NCBI RefSeq assembly: GCF_000238375.3
Contig: NZ_AHBZ03000027.1
Coordinates: 248,001-312,000, forward strand
Origin: Pseudoalteromonas citrea
GTDB taxonomy: Bacteria > Pseudomonadota > Gammaproteobacteria > Enterobacterales > Alteromonadaceae
DNA: 64,000 bases
Direction of reading: 5' to 3'
A program made the translations under genes and the position numbers. Every line of letters starts with the position of its first letter. The stretch's first letter is position 1. The notes under the pieces are model-generated. The model was not told where the DNA came from. It worked only from the letters and a program-made list of their open reading frames with translations, and searched no databases. This document shows positions 8,686 to 18,092 of this stretch, piece by piece.

Positions 8686-9636
8686 ATGAAAAAAATCATA
8701 ATAGATACAGATCCTGGTATTGATGATGCTATGGCCATTTTACTCGCTCACGCCAGTAACAAAATTGATTTAGTTGGTATCACAACCACGTTTGGTAATG
8801 CGTCGATTGAAAACAGTACACGTAATGCACTTTACTTAAAAGATAAGTTCGCTTTACAAGCAACCGTAGCGCAAGGAGTTGATATTCCATTAGTTCTAAC
8901 TGCGTCGCCTCCCGCGACGGTGGTACACGGAAATAATGGGTTAGGCAATATAACTATTCCTAGTGAACAAACTAGCCAAGTGATAAATCAACTTGCGCAT
9001 GATTACATTATAAATACTGTTAAAGCTCACCCGCACGAAATTACGCTGATTGCGATTGGCCGTTTAACAAATTTAGCTTTAGCTTTAAGTAAGGCTCCAG
9101 AGATCGCATCATTAGTAAAAGAAGTGATTATTATGGGAGGAGCATTTGGCTTCAATGGACATACCGGCAACTTGACCCCCTTTGCTGAAGCAAATGTTTA
9201 TGGTGATCCACATGCTGCAGATATCGTTGTGTCGGCTAATTGGCCAGTCACTATGGTCGGGTTGGATGTAACTCAGCAATCTATTATAAGTACCGCATAT
9301 ATAAATGATCTTAAATCTAAGTCATCCAAATATGGGGCGTTTATTTATGACATATCTGAGTTTTACGCCAAGTTTTATCATGCTGATTTAGGCTTGGATG
9401 GGTTTTATGTACATGACTCATCAGCCATTATTTATGCTATTGCACCTGAGTTATTTACAACTCGAAAAGGGAATATTAGAGTGGTTACCGAAGGTGTAGC
9501 AGCAGGGCACACATTGTTTAAAGAAAGCGACAGAGTATTTCCTATTGATGAATGGAATGATCGGCCACAGCAAAAAATTTGTACTCATGTAGAGAGTCAG
9601 AATCTACTTGATTTATATTACAATACAATGACTTAA
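8686..9636 (+). CDS. Inosine-uridine-type nucleoside hydrolase
   Basis: A 316-residue N-ribohydrolase that splits ribonucleosides into base and ribose. The calcium/ribose motif DTDPGIDDAM is at the N-terminus, the GNNGLG and MGGAF motifs follow, and a late His in VHDSSAI fits the active-site position. ATG at 8686 is chosen over an upstream TTG because GGAG lies 8 nt before it. There is no signal peptide, so it acts in the cytoplasm. It stands alone with no transporter next to it, which suggests salvage. Base preference cannot be read. Confidence 0.9.
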   Translation: MKKIIIDTDPGIDDAMAILLAHASNKIDLVGITTTFGNASIENSTRNALYLKDKFALQATVAQGVDIPLVLTASPPATVVHGNNGLGNITIPSEQTSQVINQLAHDYIINTVKAHPHEITLIAIGRLTNLALALSKAPEIASLVKEVIIMGGAFGFNGHTGNLTPFAEANVYGDPHAADIVVSANWPVTMVGLDVTQQSIISTAYINDLKSKSSKYGAFIYDISEFYAKFYHADLGLDGFYVHDSSAIIYAIAPELFTTRKGNIRVVTEGVAAGHTLFKESDRVFPIDEWNDRPQQKICTHVESQNLLDLYYNTMT

Positions 9637-9698
9637 AGTAAACTTATCAGGGCCATGTGAAAATGTACTCTATGACCGTAGAAAGAGGTTGGGGCAGC

Positions 9699-9923
9699 TT
9701 TTGACGGCAGGTGAAATTACCTAAATTCGTCATACTGTAAAATAATGCTCACGCACTGATTTTTATACAAGCTAAAAACTTTACTTTTTAGTGCATAGAA
9801 CAGAGCGATTGATACATGGTGCGGTGAAATCGTACCGTGTATCGACAGCTCTAATTCTGTTTTTTGTGCAGCGACATAATAATACGGCAATCGTAATCTT
9901 TTTATTTTCACTGCGGTCAAAAA
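9699..9923. repeat. MITE-like element with terminal inverted repeats
   Basis: TTTTGACGGCAGGTGAAAT at the left end matches, inverted and with few mismatches, the right end (on the - strand TTTTGACCGCAGTGAAAAT). The roughly 225-bp interval has no gene that I accept. Size, ends and intergenic position fit a non-autonomous miniature transposable element. No clear target-site duplication was identified. Confidence 0.5.
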
Positions 9924-9926
9924 CGG

Positions 9927-10850
9927 TTAGTTGTTGAAGTGCTCCTGCTTTAGTTGACTGATCACTTGTGTACTAACCCAATATATATTCGACACCTCAC
10001 TAGGCTCATTGTAACGAGCGAAGAACAAAAATTGTCCATCTGGTGAAATTCTAGGTACGCTTTCTATGTGTTGAGTGTTTACGGTAGGTCCAAGGTTGAT
10101 TGGTTTTGACCATGAGCCATCATCCTCCTTAAAATACACGAATATGTCGTGGTCTTTTCTGTCTTTTTCATCTATGTTGCGCGCATTTACCAATAAATAA
10201 TCTTCATTAGGTGACATAAAACCATGGATCCCAAACTCTATGTCTATTGGCTTTGGTACTTGAAACTTACCATTTTCATTTTTGGCTGAGTACATTTTAC
10301 GCTCAGACATATTGGTAAAAATAAGGTCGCCATCTCGTGCTTGATTCATATCAGACAATCGACCATTGTTAAATGGGAGTGCATACCGTTTAGCGTCACT
10401 AAATCCATTTTCAGTGCGTGTAACGTACCATACACCTGAGTCTTTAGAGCCTGGTTTACGGCCTGTAAAGTAAACCCTATTGTCATTTAAGCTGGCATAT
10501 GGCACTAGCTCATATGACATTTTACCTTTGGTAAAATTAGCCTGTACAGGCTGTGTCCATTGCCCGTTTTTTACTTTTGAATAGTAAATTTGTGGGTTGC
10601 TATCCACGCCTTCGATAATGTCTAACGTTGTAAAGTACATTTCTGTTAGGTCGGGTGAAAAGGAAATACCAAACTCATAGCGTCCTTCAATTGAGACTGT
10701 ATCAGGTGCAAAACGCTCAGCCATCATACCGGGCGTTTTTTGCCCAAACCACGGCCCTTTAAAATCAGTTACCGATACATTTTCATTTGCATTACCTACT
10801 ATCGATATAGAGGCGATTAACATACAGATTGCTGACTTAATTTTTTTCAT
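9927..10850 (-). CDS. Exported WD40/PD40-like beta-propeller protein
   Basis: A 307-residue protein with a signal peptide (MKKIKSAICMLIASISIVGN). Several TolB/PD40-type blades follow, for example FGISFSPDLTEMYFTT, MSPNEDYLLVNARN and RISPDGQFLFFARY. Such propellers usually bind proteins or peptidoglycan-associated partners and have no catalytic centre. The start has AAGGA upstream. The gene stands alone, near a MITE-like element downstream. The function is unknown. Confidence 0.7.
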   Translation of the reverse strand: MKKIKSAICMLIASISIVGNANENVSVTDFKGPWFGQKTPGMMAERFAPDTVSIEGRYEFGISFSPDLTEMYFTTLDIIEGVDSNPQIYYSKVKNGQWTQPVQANFTKGKMSYELVPYASLNDNRVYFTGRKPGSKDSGVWYVTRTENGFSDAKRYALPFNNGRLSDMNQARDGDLIFTNMSERKMYSAKNENGKFQVPKPIDIEFGIHGFMSPNEDYLLVNARNIDEKDRKDHDIFVYFKEDDGSWSKPINLGPTVNTQHIESVPRISPDGQFLFFARYNEPSEVSNIYWVSTQVISQLKQEHFNN

Positions 10851-11339
10851 TTCTTATCCTTATACTTTCATCAGTAGGGCTGTTCAGCCCACATCAAAGT
10901 GAGTCATTTTTGTAAATAAGTGACAATGTATGTGGTGTGAAATATAAGCTAGGCTTCTTCCTTCTTGTTATTACTGCCGCTATAACCCAACCATTAATAC
11001 AGTTAACTTTGTGAGGGGTTATCTGCTTAATTATTTCACAGCTTATGCATTGCTTAAGTTGTATTTAATGTATCAGTTAAGGGGAAAAGTGCATGTAAAC
11101 TAATGTAAAAGTTAGATTGAGCGCCGTTGGTTAGAGCGTGGCAGAGATAAGTTAGCAAATTTACTTGATAATTTTTATTAAGTACTCAGTAACGATTGAT
11201 TTATTACTCCGTGGTAGTACTTAAGCGCATTTGTGAATTTGATTAGCGGGTAATGTACACGAGGGTGATAATAAAAATGCCTGAACATAAAGTTATGACA
11301 GGCATTTAGACTTTTAAAATAAGTCAGCTAATACGCAGT
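10851..11339. other. Intergenic region upstream of the propeller gene
   Basis: This 489-bp stretch has no convincing gene. It holds the terminator of the S9 peptidase gene (11275-11307) and presumably the promoter of the propeller gene at its left end. Nothing else could be identified. Confidence 0.5.
11275..11307 (-). terminator. Rho-independent terminator of the S9 peptidase gene
   Basis: AAATGCCTG at 11275-11283 pairs with CAGGCATTT at 11299-11307. Read on the - strand the stem is followed by a T-rich run, as expected downstream of the gene ending at 11340. Confidence 0.75.
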
Positions 11340-13238
11340 TTACAGGGTATCTTCTAGCCATTTAAAGAACTCACGTTGCCATACAATGCCATTTTGCGGT
11401 GTTAGTACCCAGTGGTTTTCTTCAGGGAAGTATAGAAAACGGCTTTCTAAGCCACGTAGTTTGGCAGCTTGGAATGCTTGAATACCTTGGCCTAGTGGCA
11501 CACGATAGTCTTTACCACCATGAATAACAAACATAGGCGCGTCCCATTTATCTACATAGTTAACTGGGTTGAACTCATTATACGTTTGGCTTATTGATGC
11601 ATCATTTTGCGCCCAATATGGACCACCAAACTCATGATTCACAAAAAAGAGCTCCTCGGTGGTGCCATACATGCTGCGTAGGTCGAAGATCCCGCAATGT
11701 GAAATGAATGTTTTAAAACGTCCATCATGGTTGCCTGCTAAATAAAATGCCGAGTAACCCCCAAAACTTGCACCGATTGCACCAATTCGCTTTTTGTCTA
11801 CGTAGGGCGCTTTAGCCACGTCATCAATGGCATCAAGATAATCTTGCATTGGTTTACCACCCCAGTCTTGGGTAATATCTTCATTCCATTTAACGCCATG
11901 ACCAGGCATCCCTCTACGGTTTGGCGCTACGACAATATAACCCTGTGATGCCATCACTTGGAAATTCCAACGAAACGAGTAAAATTGTGACAAGGCAGAT
12001 TGAGGCCCACCTTGTAGGTATAGTAATGTCGGGTACTTTTTATTTTCATCAAAATTAGGTGGATAGATAACCCACGTCAGCATTTCTTGGCCGTCCTTTG
12101 TCGTTACCATACGTTTTTTAACCGTTGGCAAGTCAAGGTCAGCATAAAGTGTTTTATTTACTGTCGTCAGGGGGAGAAGAGTTTCCTTACGAAGATCAAA
12201 GCGGAAAATCTCTGACGCACGATTCATGCTGCTACGTGTTACCAGCACCTGCTTGTCTAGCGTGGCAACGATCCCATTTACATCAAACTGCCCATTAGTG
12301 AGTTGTTTTATCTTTGGTTTAGATTTTGTGCTTACTGAAACTTGGAATAATTGAACTGTACCATCAGTAGGAGCGATAAAGTAAATTAGCTTACCATCTT
12401 GGCTCCACTTAAAGCTGTTTACTGTCCCATCCCAGTGGGCGGTCAAATTTACTTCTTTGTTTTTGATCCGGACAACAATGTCATTCTTGTCCGCTTCGTA
12501 ACCAGGTTTGTCCATTTGTAACCATGCTAAATGGCCTTTAGATGAAAACGCAGGGCTTTTGTCATATCCGAGATTATTTTCAGTAATGTTTGTTGTTTTT
12601 TTGCTCGCAAGGTTATAGCGATATAGGTCTGTGTTGGTACTGGTGGCATACTTAGTCCCAGTTTTCTTTTTACTGACGTAGTAAATGTTGTCACCCTTAG
12701 GGCCCCAGATGTAATCGCTAGACCCACCAAAAGGTGATGTAGGGCTAGAATAGGGTTGGCCCTGCATGATATCGACTTTTTGTTCTGTTTTTAGATCTTG
12801 ATAAAATACATGTTTAACGCCGCCATCATTCCATGTATCCCAATGGCGGTAGTTTAAATCGTCAAATACATAAGCATTTGCTTGAGATAGGTCTTTATGC
12901 CTATGAGTTGCTAAAACAGACTCAATATTGACCTTATCATGAAATAGTTTTTTACTACCATCGGGTGAAACATTGCTATCTTGTAAAAGACCTTGATAGG
13001 CATCTAGAAGCTGAGAGTTACCCCCTGTAACAGGTACTTGATATACTTTGCTGGCAAAATCATTATTTGCCACGCTTGGCGTGGTTACACTGTAAATAAC
13101 ATGGGTTTTCTCTTTATTTAAGCCTAATGCGGTTACACGTTTTACTTGCCAAAGTTTTTCTGGTGTCATCACTTCTTGAGCAGATACACCCACGTTTACT
13201 GCCAGTGTTAAACTCGCAGATATCAGAATTCGTAACAT
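11340..13238 (-). CDS. Exported S9 prolyl-oligopeptidase family peptidase
   Basis: A 632-residue serine peptidase with a signal peptide ending near VGVSAQ. The N-terminal half is a beta-propeller that gates peptide access. The C-terminal half is an alpha/beta hydrolase with the nucleophile motif GASFGGYSAFY, an Asp in HGGKDYRVP and a His in EENHWVL. This matches dipeptidyl-peptidase or acylaminoacyl-peptidase relatives that degrade peptides in the periplasm or outside. It stands alone with its own terminator. Exact specificity is not readable. Confidence 0.88.
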   Translation of the reverse strand: MLRILISASLTLAVNVGVSAQEVMTPEKLWQVKRVTALGLNKEKTHVIYSVTTPSVANNDFASKVYQVPVTGGNSQLLDAYQGLLQDSNVSPDGSKKLFHDKVNIESVLATHRHKDLSQANAYVFDDLNYRHWDTWNDGGVKHVFYQDLKTEQKVDIMQGQPYSSPTSPFGGSSDYIWGPKGDNIYYVSKKKTGTKYATSTNTDLYRYNLASKKTTNITENNLGYDKSPAFSSKGHLAWLQMDKPGYEADKNDIVVRIKNKEVNLTAHWDGTVNSFKWSQDGKLIYFIAPTDGTVQLFQVSVSTKSKPKIKQLTNGQFDVNGIVATLDKQVLVTRSSMNRASEIFRFDLRKETLLPLTTVNKTLYADLDLPTVKKRMVTTKDGQEMLTWVIYPPNFDENKKYPTLLYLQGGPQSALSQFYSFRWNFQVMASQGYIVVAPNRRGMPGHGVKWNEDITQDWGGKPMQDYLDAIDDVAKAPYVDKKRIGAIGASFGGYSAFYLAGNHDGRFKTFISHCGIFDLRSMYGTTEELFFVNHEFGGPYWAQNDASISQTYNEFNPVNYVDKWDAPMFVIHGGKDYRVPLGQGIQAFQAAKLRGLESRFLYFPEENHWVLTPQNGIVWQREFFKWLEDTL

Positions 13239-13759
13239 TATGAAATGTCCCCTAAAAAATTAAACCCAGTAAGATTACATAAATTGGCGGGAACATTAAA
13301 TCAAATAAGACAGTTAACAGGCGACAAATAAAGAAAATGCTTTACTTGATCCGCTTGAAGGTATCGATGATACAGCTGCATGATCTAGTATGTAATTATG
13401 TTGTCAATTTGGAATTTTAAGAGCTTTAGGGTTTTATATTATCCAACCGCTTAACGGTGGCTTTGAGGGCATATTTGTATTTTTATCGGCAATAATAGTC
13501 ATAATTCTATATTCCTAATCATGCCGGATGCCCCTAACTTACTACCATCTTATTGCTATACCTTAGTGCTTGTATTGATTTTATGATTGTGCAGCGTAAC
13601 CGTATTTTTTTGCTCAAACTTGAGCCCTTTTATCACTATTATCTCAATCCTTGTAATGGGCTGTAATAGCACTTTTTGTTAGTTCAATTCATATTTACGT
13701 GTGTACTTTTAAACAAATACACACGTAATTTTTTGATAACAATACAAGGAGAGCGCTTC
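13239..13759. other. Divergent intergenic region with a small palindrome
   Basis: This 521-bp region separates the divergent S9 peptidase and amino-acid oxidase genes. GCTCAA-AC-TTGAGC at 13612-13625 is a perfect 14-bp dyad about 135 bp before the oxidase start and could be an operator. No gene or strong promoter was identified. Confidence 0.4.
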
Positions 13760-15703
13760 GTGTCTCAATACAAAAGCAGAGCTGAACTTTTACAAGATAA
13801 CCCACAAGCAAGTGCATTTGCAGCGTTAGCTAATGCAACGCAACAGCAAAATGCAGTGACTGATGGGTCGTTGAAGAATCTAAAGCATGGGCAGCTAGAT
13901 GGTAAAAAAGTTATCGTTATTGGATCTGGGGTGGGTGGATTAACAACGGCTTATGAAATTTTAAATCAACAACAAAGTTCACCCGCAGACAAGCGCGTAA
14001 AAGTCACTGTACTTGAGGCTCAAAACCGAACGGGTGGGCGTTGCTTGAGTTTACGTACAGGTGATACGCTCACAGAAGATCGCGATAGTGAATTATTTAA
14101 TTCAAGCCCGAGTAAGCCGCAAATAGTGCGCTTTCAGCGCCCTCAGGGCGATAGTGAGCCTTACTTAAATGCCGGACCTGGCAGGATACCTAGCAGCCAC
14201 AAAAGATTACTGTCTTACTTAAAGCAATTTTCTGTAGATATAGAAGTTTATGTAATGAATAGTGGTTCAAACTTGGTACAAAAACATGATGCATTTAACG
14301 GTCTACCTGTTGTTTACCGGCGCTTAGATCATAATACGAGAGGCTGGTTAGCACAGATGGTGTACGACCAAGCAGAGTCATTATTACAAAACTTGAATAT
14401 TGAGGGAGAAAAGCTCACAGAACGAGTTGATGACTTAAAGAGTTTAATGACCAGCTTTGGTGAGCTAGATCTTAATGGTAAATACCACGTCAGCTCTGGA
14501 GACGAAGGTTTTGAGAATGGGGTGACTCGTGCGGGTTACACTGAATTGCCCGGTGTCACGGCGGGCGTAATTGCTGAGGCATTGAGCTTTGAAAGCTTAT
14601 TAGAGTCTAAATTTTGGCAAAATACGAAGTTTTTTCAGCCAACTGATTTCTTGTGGCAGCCTACGTTATTTCAGCCCGTGGGTGGCATGGACAAAGTGCA
14701 ACATGCTTTTGCACAGCAAGTTGCATCATTAGGTGGGGATATTTTATTGAATAGCCCAGTGAAACATATCAACTGGGATGAGCAAACAAAGCAATTTATT
14801 GTATTGGTGCAAACAATGGGCTCAGATCAACTCACAGAATATCGAGCTGACTATTGCATTAGTAACTTAGCAATGCCATTTTTAAGTCAAATCTTGTCAG
14901 AAAACCTACAAAATACTGCTGAAAATAGGGGCTTTGAACCTGAGTTTAAAACGGCATTACATGCAGTTTATACGGCACAATTTTCACCAGAAAAGGCACC
15001 CGGATATAAAGCAAGAAAAGATGGTTATATCTCTCGCTTTTTAGCCTGTACATCAAAGGTTGGCTGGCAAGCTGAGCGTGTATTGTGGCAGGGGAGTTTG
15101 ATTGATAACGCCCATAGTAAACAATCAAAAGATGTAAAAAATGGCGTACCAACATCAGAAATTGGGGTAGTACCCATATTCGGTGGCATTTCATGGACAG
15201 ACAGTGAGATTCAGCAAATCTGGTACCCATCCAGCGCCTACCAAGATAAAAAAGGCGTGTTAACTGGAGCCTATAATTTTGACAAAGTCGCCCATGATTG
15301 GGGAAAGTTATCGGTTGTACAGCGATTAGATAAGGCAAGGATAGATGCCAGTAAATTTAGCAAACCTTTTGCCTCTGGGTTAAGTGAAGGAGTGACAGTT
15401 GCTTGGCAAAACATGCCGTATATCAAAGGTGGCTGGGCCTACTGGCAAGCGGTCGGCGATGCAAAGTATGCAACCAAACAGTTTAATAGCATTTCGCAAG
15501 GCTCTGCAGTGCACAATTCAGATGGTTCAAAAACAGATCCTTGTTTCTTTGTTGTTGGCGATCAATTGTCGTCGTTACCTGGCTGGCAAGAGGGAGCGAT
15601 TGCTGCTGCACTGAACGCGGTAAGTCGAATAGCTGATCCTAATGCACCAATTGTACATTTGGCTAATTTACCTGATACACGATTAATGGTTGAAGGTATA
15701 TAA
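13760..15703 (+). CDS. Flavin-dependent L-amino-acid oxidase family protein
   Basis: A 647-residue flavin amine oxidase. It probably deaminates L-amino acids and releases ammonia and hydrogen peroxide. The Rossmann motif VIVIGSGVGGLTTAYEIL, the acid-ending strand VTVLEAQNRTGGR and the C-terminal FAD-contact region (FVVGDQLSSLPGWQEGAIAA) are intact. GTG at 13760 is chosen because AAGGAG lies 8 nt upstream; the longer frame from 13676 adds an unlikely 28-residue leader. No signal peptide is evident. Marine Pseudoalteromonas oxidases of this broad type are known antibacterial agents through peroxide. A LodA/LodB pair follows about 350 bp downstream. The amino-acid substrate is unknown. Confidence 0.82.
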   Translation: MSQYKSRAELLQDNPQASAFAALANATQQQNAVTDGSLKNLKHGQLDGKKVIVIGSGVGGLTTAYEILNQQQSSPADKRVKVTVLEAQNRTGGRCLSLRTGDTLTEDRDSELFNSSPSKPQIVRFQRPQGDSEPYLNAGPGRIPSSHKRLLSYLKQFSVDIEVYVMNSGSNLVQKHDAFNGLPVVYRRLDHNTRGWLAQMVYDQAESLLQNLNIEGEKLTERVDDLKSLMTSFGELDLNGKYHVSSGDEGFENGVTRAGYTELPGVTAGVIAEALSFESLLESKFWQNTKFFQPTDFLWQPTLFQPVGGMDKVQHAFAQQVASLGGDILLNSPVKHINWDEQTKQFIVLVQTMGSDQLTEYRADYCISNLAMPFLSQILSENLQNTAENRGFEPEFKTALHAVYTAQFSPEKAPGYKARKDGYISRFLACTSKVGWQAERVLWQGSLIDNAHSKQSKDVKNGVPTSEIGVVPIFGGISWTDSEIQQIWYPSSAYQDKKGVLTGAYNFDKVAHDWGKLSVVQRLDKARIDASKFSKPFASGLSEGVTVAWQNMPYIKGGWAYWQAVGDAKYATKQFNSISQGSAVHNSDGSKTDPCFFVVGDQLSSLPGWQEGAIAAALNAVSRIADPNAPIVHLANLPDTRLMVEGI

Positions 15704-16049
15704 CGGAAATTGGACTTTATCAACACTCAGAGTAGTTTGCTTATTGAGCTGAGTGTTGGTTATTGAGAAACCATTTTGTGGCAGATTGAACTCTGCCTTT
15801 CCTCAATTTTTCTTCTATCGCTGTAAAGCTATTTATGTAACGCAACGACCTTTCAAGCTTGTTCAGTTTAAGCTGGCGCAATTTAGGTGGGAGTTAAATG
15901 AAGTTATCAATGTAATGCATTGTAATGTTATTTAAAAATTCACAGTGTTAGATTTATTGCTAAATAGAAGTTAATTTTTTTCACTTTGGTTGTTATGTGC
16001 ATGACAAAAATATGAATCTGACTGCAACCACAAATAAGGCATTAATTTT
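15704..16049. other. Gap between the oxidase genes, with two hairpins
   Basis: Two inverted repeats follow the L-amino-acid oxidase gene. CAACACTCAG at 15721-15730 pairs with CTGAGTGTTG at 15749-15758, and GGCAGA at 15780-15785 pairs with TCTGCC at 15792-15797 before a pyrimidine-rich run. One or both may terminate the oxidase transcript, so the LodA-like gene probably has its own promoter in the AT-rich right half. No gene is seen here. Confidence 0.5.
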
Positions 16050-18086
16050 ATGGAACTTACAATACATCCCTCAGTTGGGGTATCTCGCTTAGGCAATAGC
16101 CCTGAGTCTTTTTGTCTTTCACCTGAGAAGATTGGCCAACTTCCTTATGAAGCAGATGCTAACGGTAATAAGCTTGGGCCTATCGTCGAATTTAAAGATG
16201 AAAAAGGTCAAATTAAACGCCAGGGTCAAGTTTTTAAGCTGTACCAGGAAGATGGCACTGAATTAACACTTAACACGCCCAATGTTAAAGCTATCAATTG
16301 GAATGTACATCTGGCCAATAAAAAAGCTGCTTGGTATCAATATAGTGAGCTTGAAGGTAACTTATTATATGGCAAAAACAATAGCTACGTTAATCGTGAA
16401 ACACCATTACGAAATGCAGATAAAACATGCATTGAAGCGCGGCAAAAACTGATTGTTGATCCGGGTCCGCGCGAGATCAGCGGCGCAAGTTGCTCAGTAG
16501 GTTTCGATCAAGGTACAGCGCCAGTACCTGCTGATTACCCCGTATCTTACCCTAACTCTGATGTCGAATATGGTACTGCTGTATTAACACTAGGAGATCT
16601 AAAAACGGACAATGAGGGTCGCTTGATTGTGCTTGGTGGCTATGGCCATGCTGGTGGTGATAAACCTTTGGTGAGTTATGGTGGTTCCGATACTTGGCAT
16701 GATGACATTGCCGATGGGCCGGTTTATTGTACGGTTGAATTTGAAGATGGTAGCGAACCAATTTCATTACAAGCTTGGGTTGTGGTTGGCTCGCCGGACT
16801 TTGCTCCGGAAATTGTCAATATTTCAAACCTGAGTGATAGTATGTTTGATGTGGCAGTAAGAGATTTTGATCTAATACCTGATATGTGTCTTCATGGGGT
16901 TTATAACGATACTTATATTGCTAACTACCAGCGAGATATTTTACCTATCGTAAAGCGCTTTAGCCGTTATCAATGGGTTGCTAACGTTCAGTCTATGGCC
17001 GCATTTAGTGCCGATTCATTTGATTATACAGATAATAGTGAAGAAAACCGGGCTAATCGTGAAAACTATTTTTCTTATTTCAGAGAGCCTGACGATAAGT
17101 CTAACCTGTCGCCTAATCAACCTCAGCAGGTATTATTTAAAAATGACTTCCCAATGATGCCGTTGAATTCTGGCAGTAACTCGGTGAGTAATCAAACTAT
17201 TGAAAAGTTTGATGCGCTGAGTCAAACCCAGCAATTTTTGCTAGGTCAATGGGCTAGAGGCTGTTTTGAAGCAACGGAAAACGCTAAACCTCACCCAGTT
17301 GATCCGCTTGATCAGGGAAGTGTTGGTAACTGTGTTGGGTTGCCAATGTGTCCAGGTATTGAGGTTACTTGGAGTCTTCAAAACCCGAAGGTTTATACAT
17401 CACCTTATATAATCAGTGACCAAAAAGGTAAAAATGGTTACAGCAAAACGGGTTTATCACCTTCTCGTGATGAATGTGAAGGGGGTGGGTGTGAGCCGGG
17501 TGATTTAACCAAACGTATGGCGTGTCCGTGGCAAGCTGATTTTTTTCAGTGTACGATTCAAAATATAAACTTCACTAATCCAGCAAAAAATAAAATCAGT
17601 GATCAACCTTTACCACCGACTTATTATTCGTACTGGTGGCCACCTCAAAGTCCTTGGGATGTGCTGACAGGTGAAACAACGGAGATTGGGCAAGCAGAAT
17701 CCCATTTACCTGCAGGAGAGCAGGTCAATTATCAAAGGGGGATCAACAGCTTTGTTCAAATGGTGGAACATTGGTCAGCTTTAGCGTTTATTCGAGATAA
17801 AAATGCTCAAGATCCCGATTACCCTTATTTCACTGAAACGGAACGCAATCACGCTTTGTTTTCGTATAAGGAAATATCTACGGGCCAAATTACTGGTAAC
17901 CCAGAAGATGATGGCACTAGTATTCCTGTCTTTTATATTGAGTCAAAGTGTTGCCCAACGGTTAAAGCTCGGGGAAAACGCGCTAAATTAATGGTCGAGG
18001 CGCTAGAGGCTAGAGCCTTTAAACCTATCCAAGTAGCGTATAACCATTCGCAAGCACCGCGTTCTGGCCGCCGAGTTAGGAGATAG
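16050..18086 (+). CDS. LodA-like cysteine tryptophylquinone (CTQ) amino-acid oxidase
   Basis: A 678-residue member of the LodA/GoxA family, quinoprotein oxidases that oxidise an amino acid and release peroxide. The N-terminal LTIHPSVGVSRLGNS and the CPGIEVTWSLQNP block are family hallmarks. The CTQ cofactor is built from a Cys and a Trp. Candidates here are C492 or C501 (ACPWQADFFQC) and W529 or W530 (YWWPPQSPW); an alignment is needed to decide. No classical signal peptide is seen, as in LodA, which still reaches the outside. The LodB-like gene starts 6 nt downstream. Substrate (lysine, glycine or another) is not predictable. Confidence 0.85.
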   Translation: MELTIHPSVGVSRLGNSPESFCLSPEKIGQLPYEADANGNKLGPIVEFKDEKGQIKRQGQVFKLYQEDGTELTLNTPNVKAINWNVHLANKKAAWYQYSELEGNLLYGKNNSYVNRETPLRNADKTCIEARQKLIVDPGPREISGASCSVGFDQGTAPVPADYPVSYPNSDVEYGTAVLTLGDLKTDNEGRLIVLGGYGHAGGDKPLVSYGGSDTWHDDIADGPVYCTVEFEDGSEPISLQAWVVVGSPDFAPEIVNISNLSDSMFDVAVRDFDLIPDMCLHGVYNDTYIANYQRDILPIVKRFSRYQWVANVQSMAAFSADSFDYTDNSEENRANRENYFSYFREPDDKSNLSPNQPQQVLFKNDFPMMPLNSGSNSVSNQTIEKFDALSQTQQFLLGQWARGCFEATENAKPHPVDPLDQGSVGNCVGLPMCPGIEVTWSLQNPKVYTSPYIISDQKGKNGYSKTGLSPSRDECEGGGCEPGDLTKRMACPWQADFFQCTIQNINFTNPAKNKISDQPLPPTYYSYWWPPQSPWDVLTGETTEIGQAESHLPAGEQVNYQRGINSFVQMVEHWSALAFIRDKNAQDPDYPYFTETERNHALFSYKEISTGQITGNPEDDGTSIPVFYIESKCCPTVKARGKRAKLMVEALEARAFKPIQVAYNHSQAPRSGRRVRR

Positions 18087-18092
18087 TAAACG

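Noticed and set aside
9717-9920. 67-codon frame on the - strand
   Set aside because: It lies entirely within an inverted-repeat element and has no ribosome site or recognised similarity.
14946-15338. 130-codon frame opposite the flavin oxidase gene
   Set aside because: It is antisense to a well-supported flavoprotein and has no family features or ribosome site.
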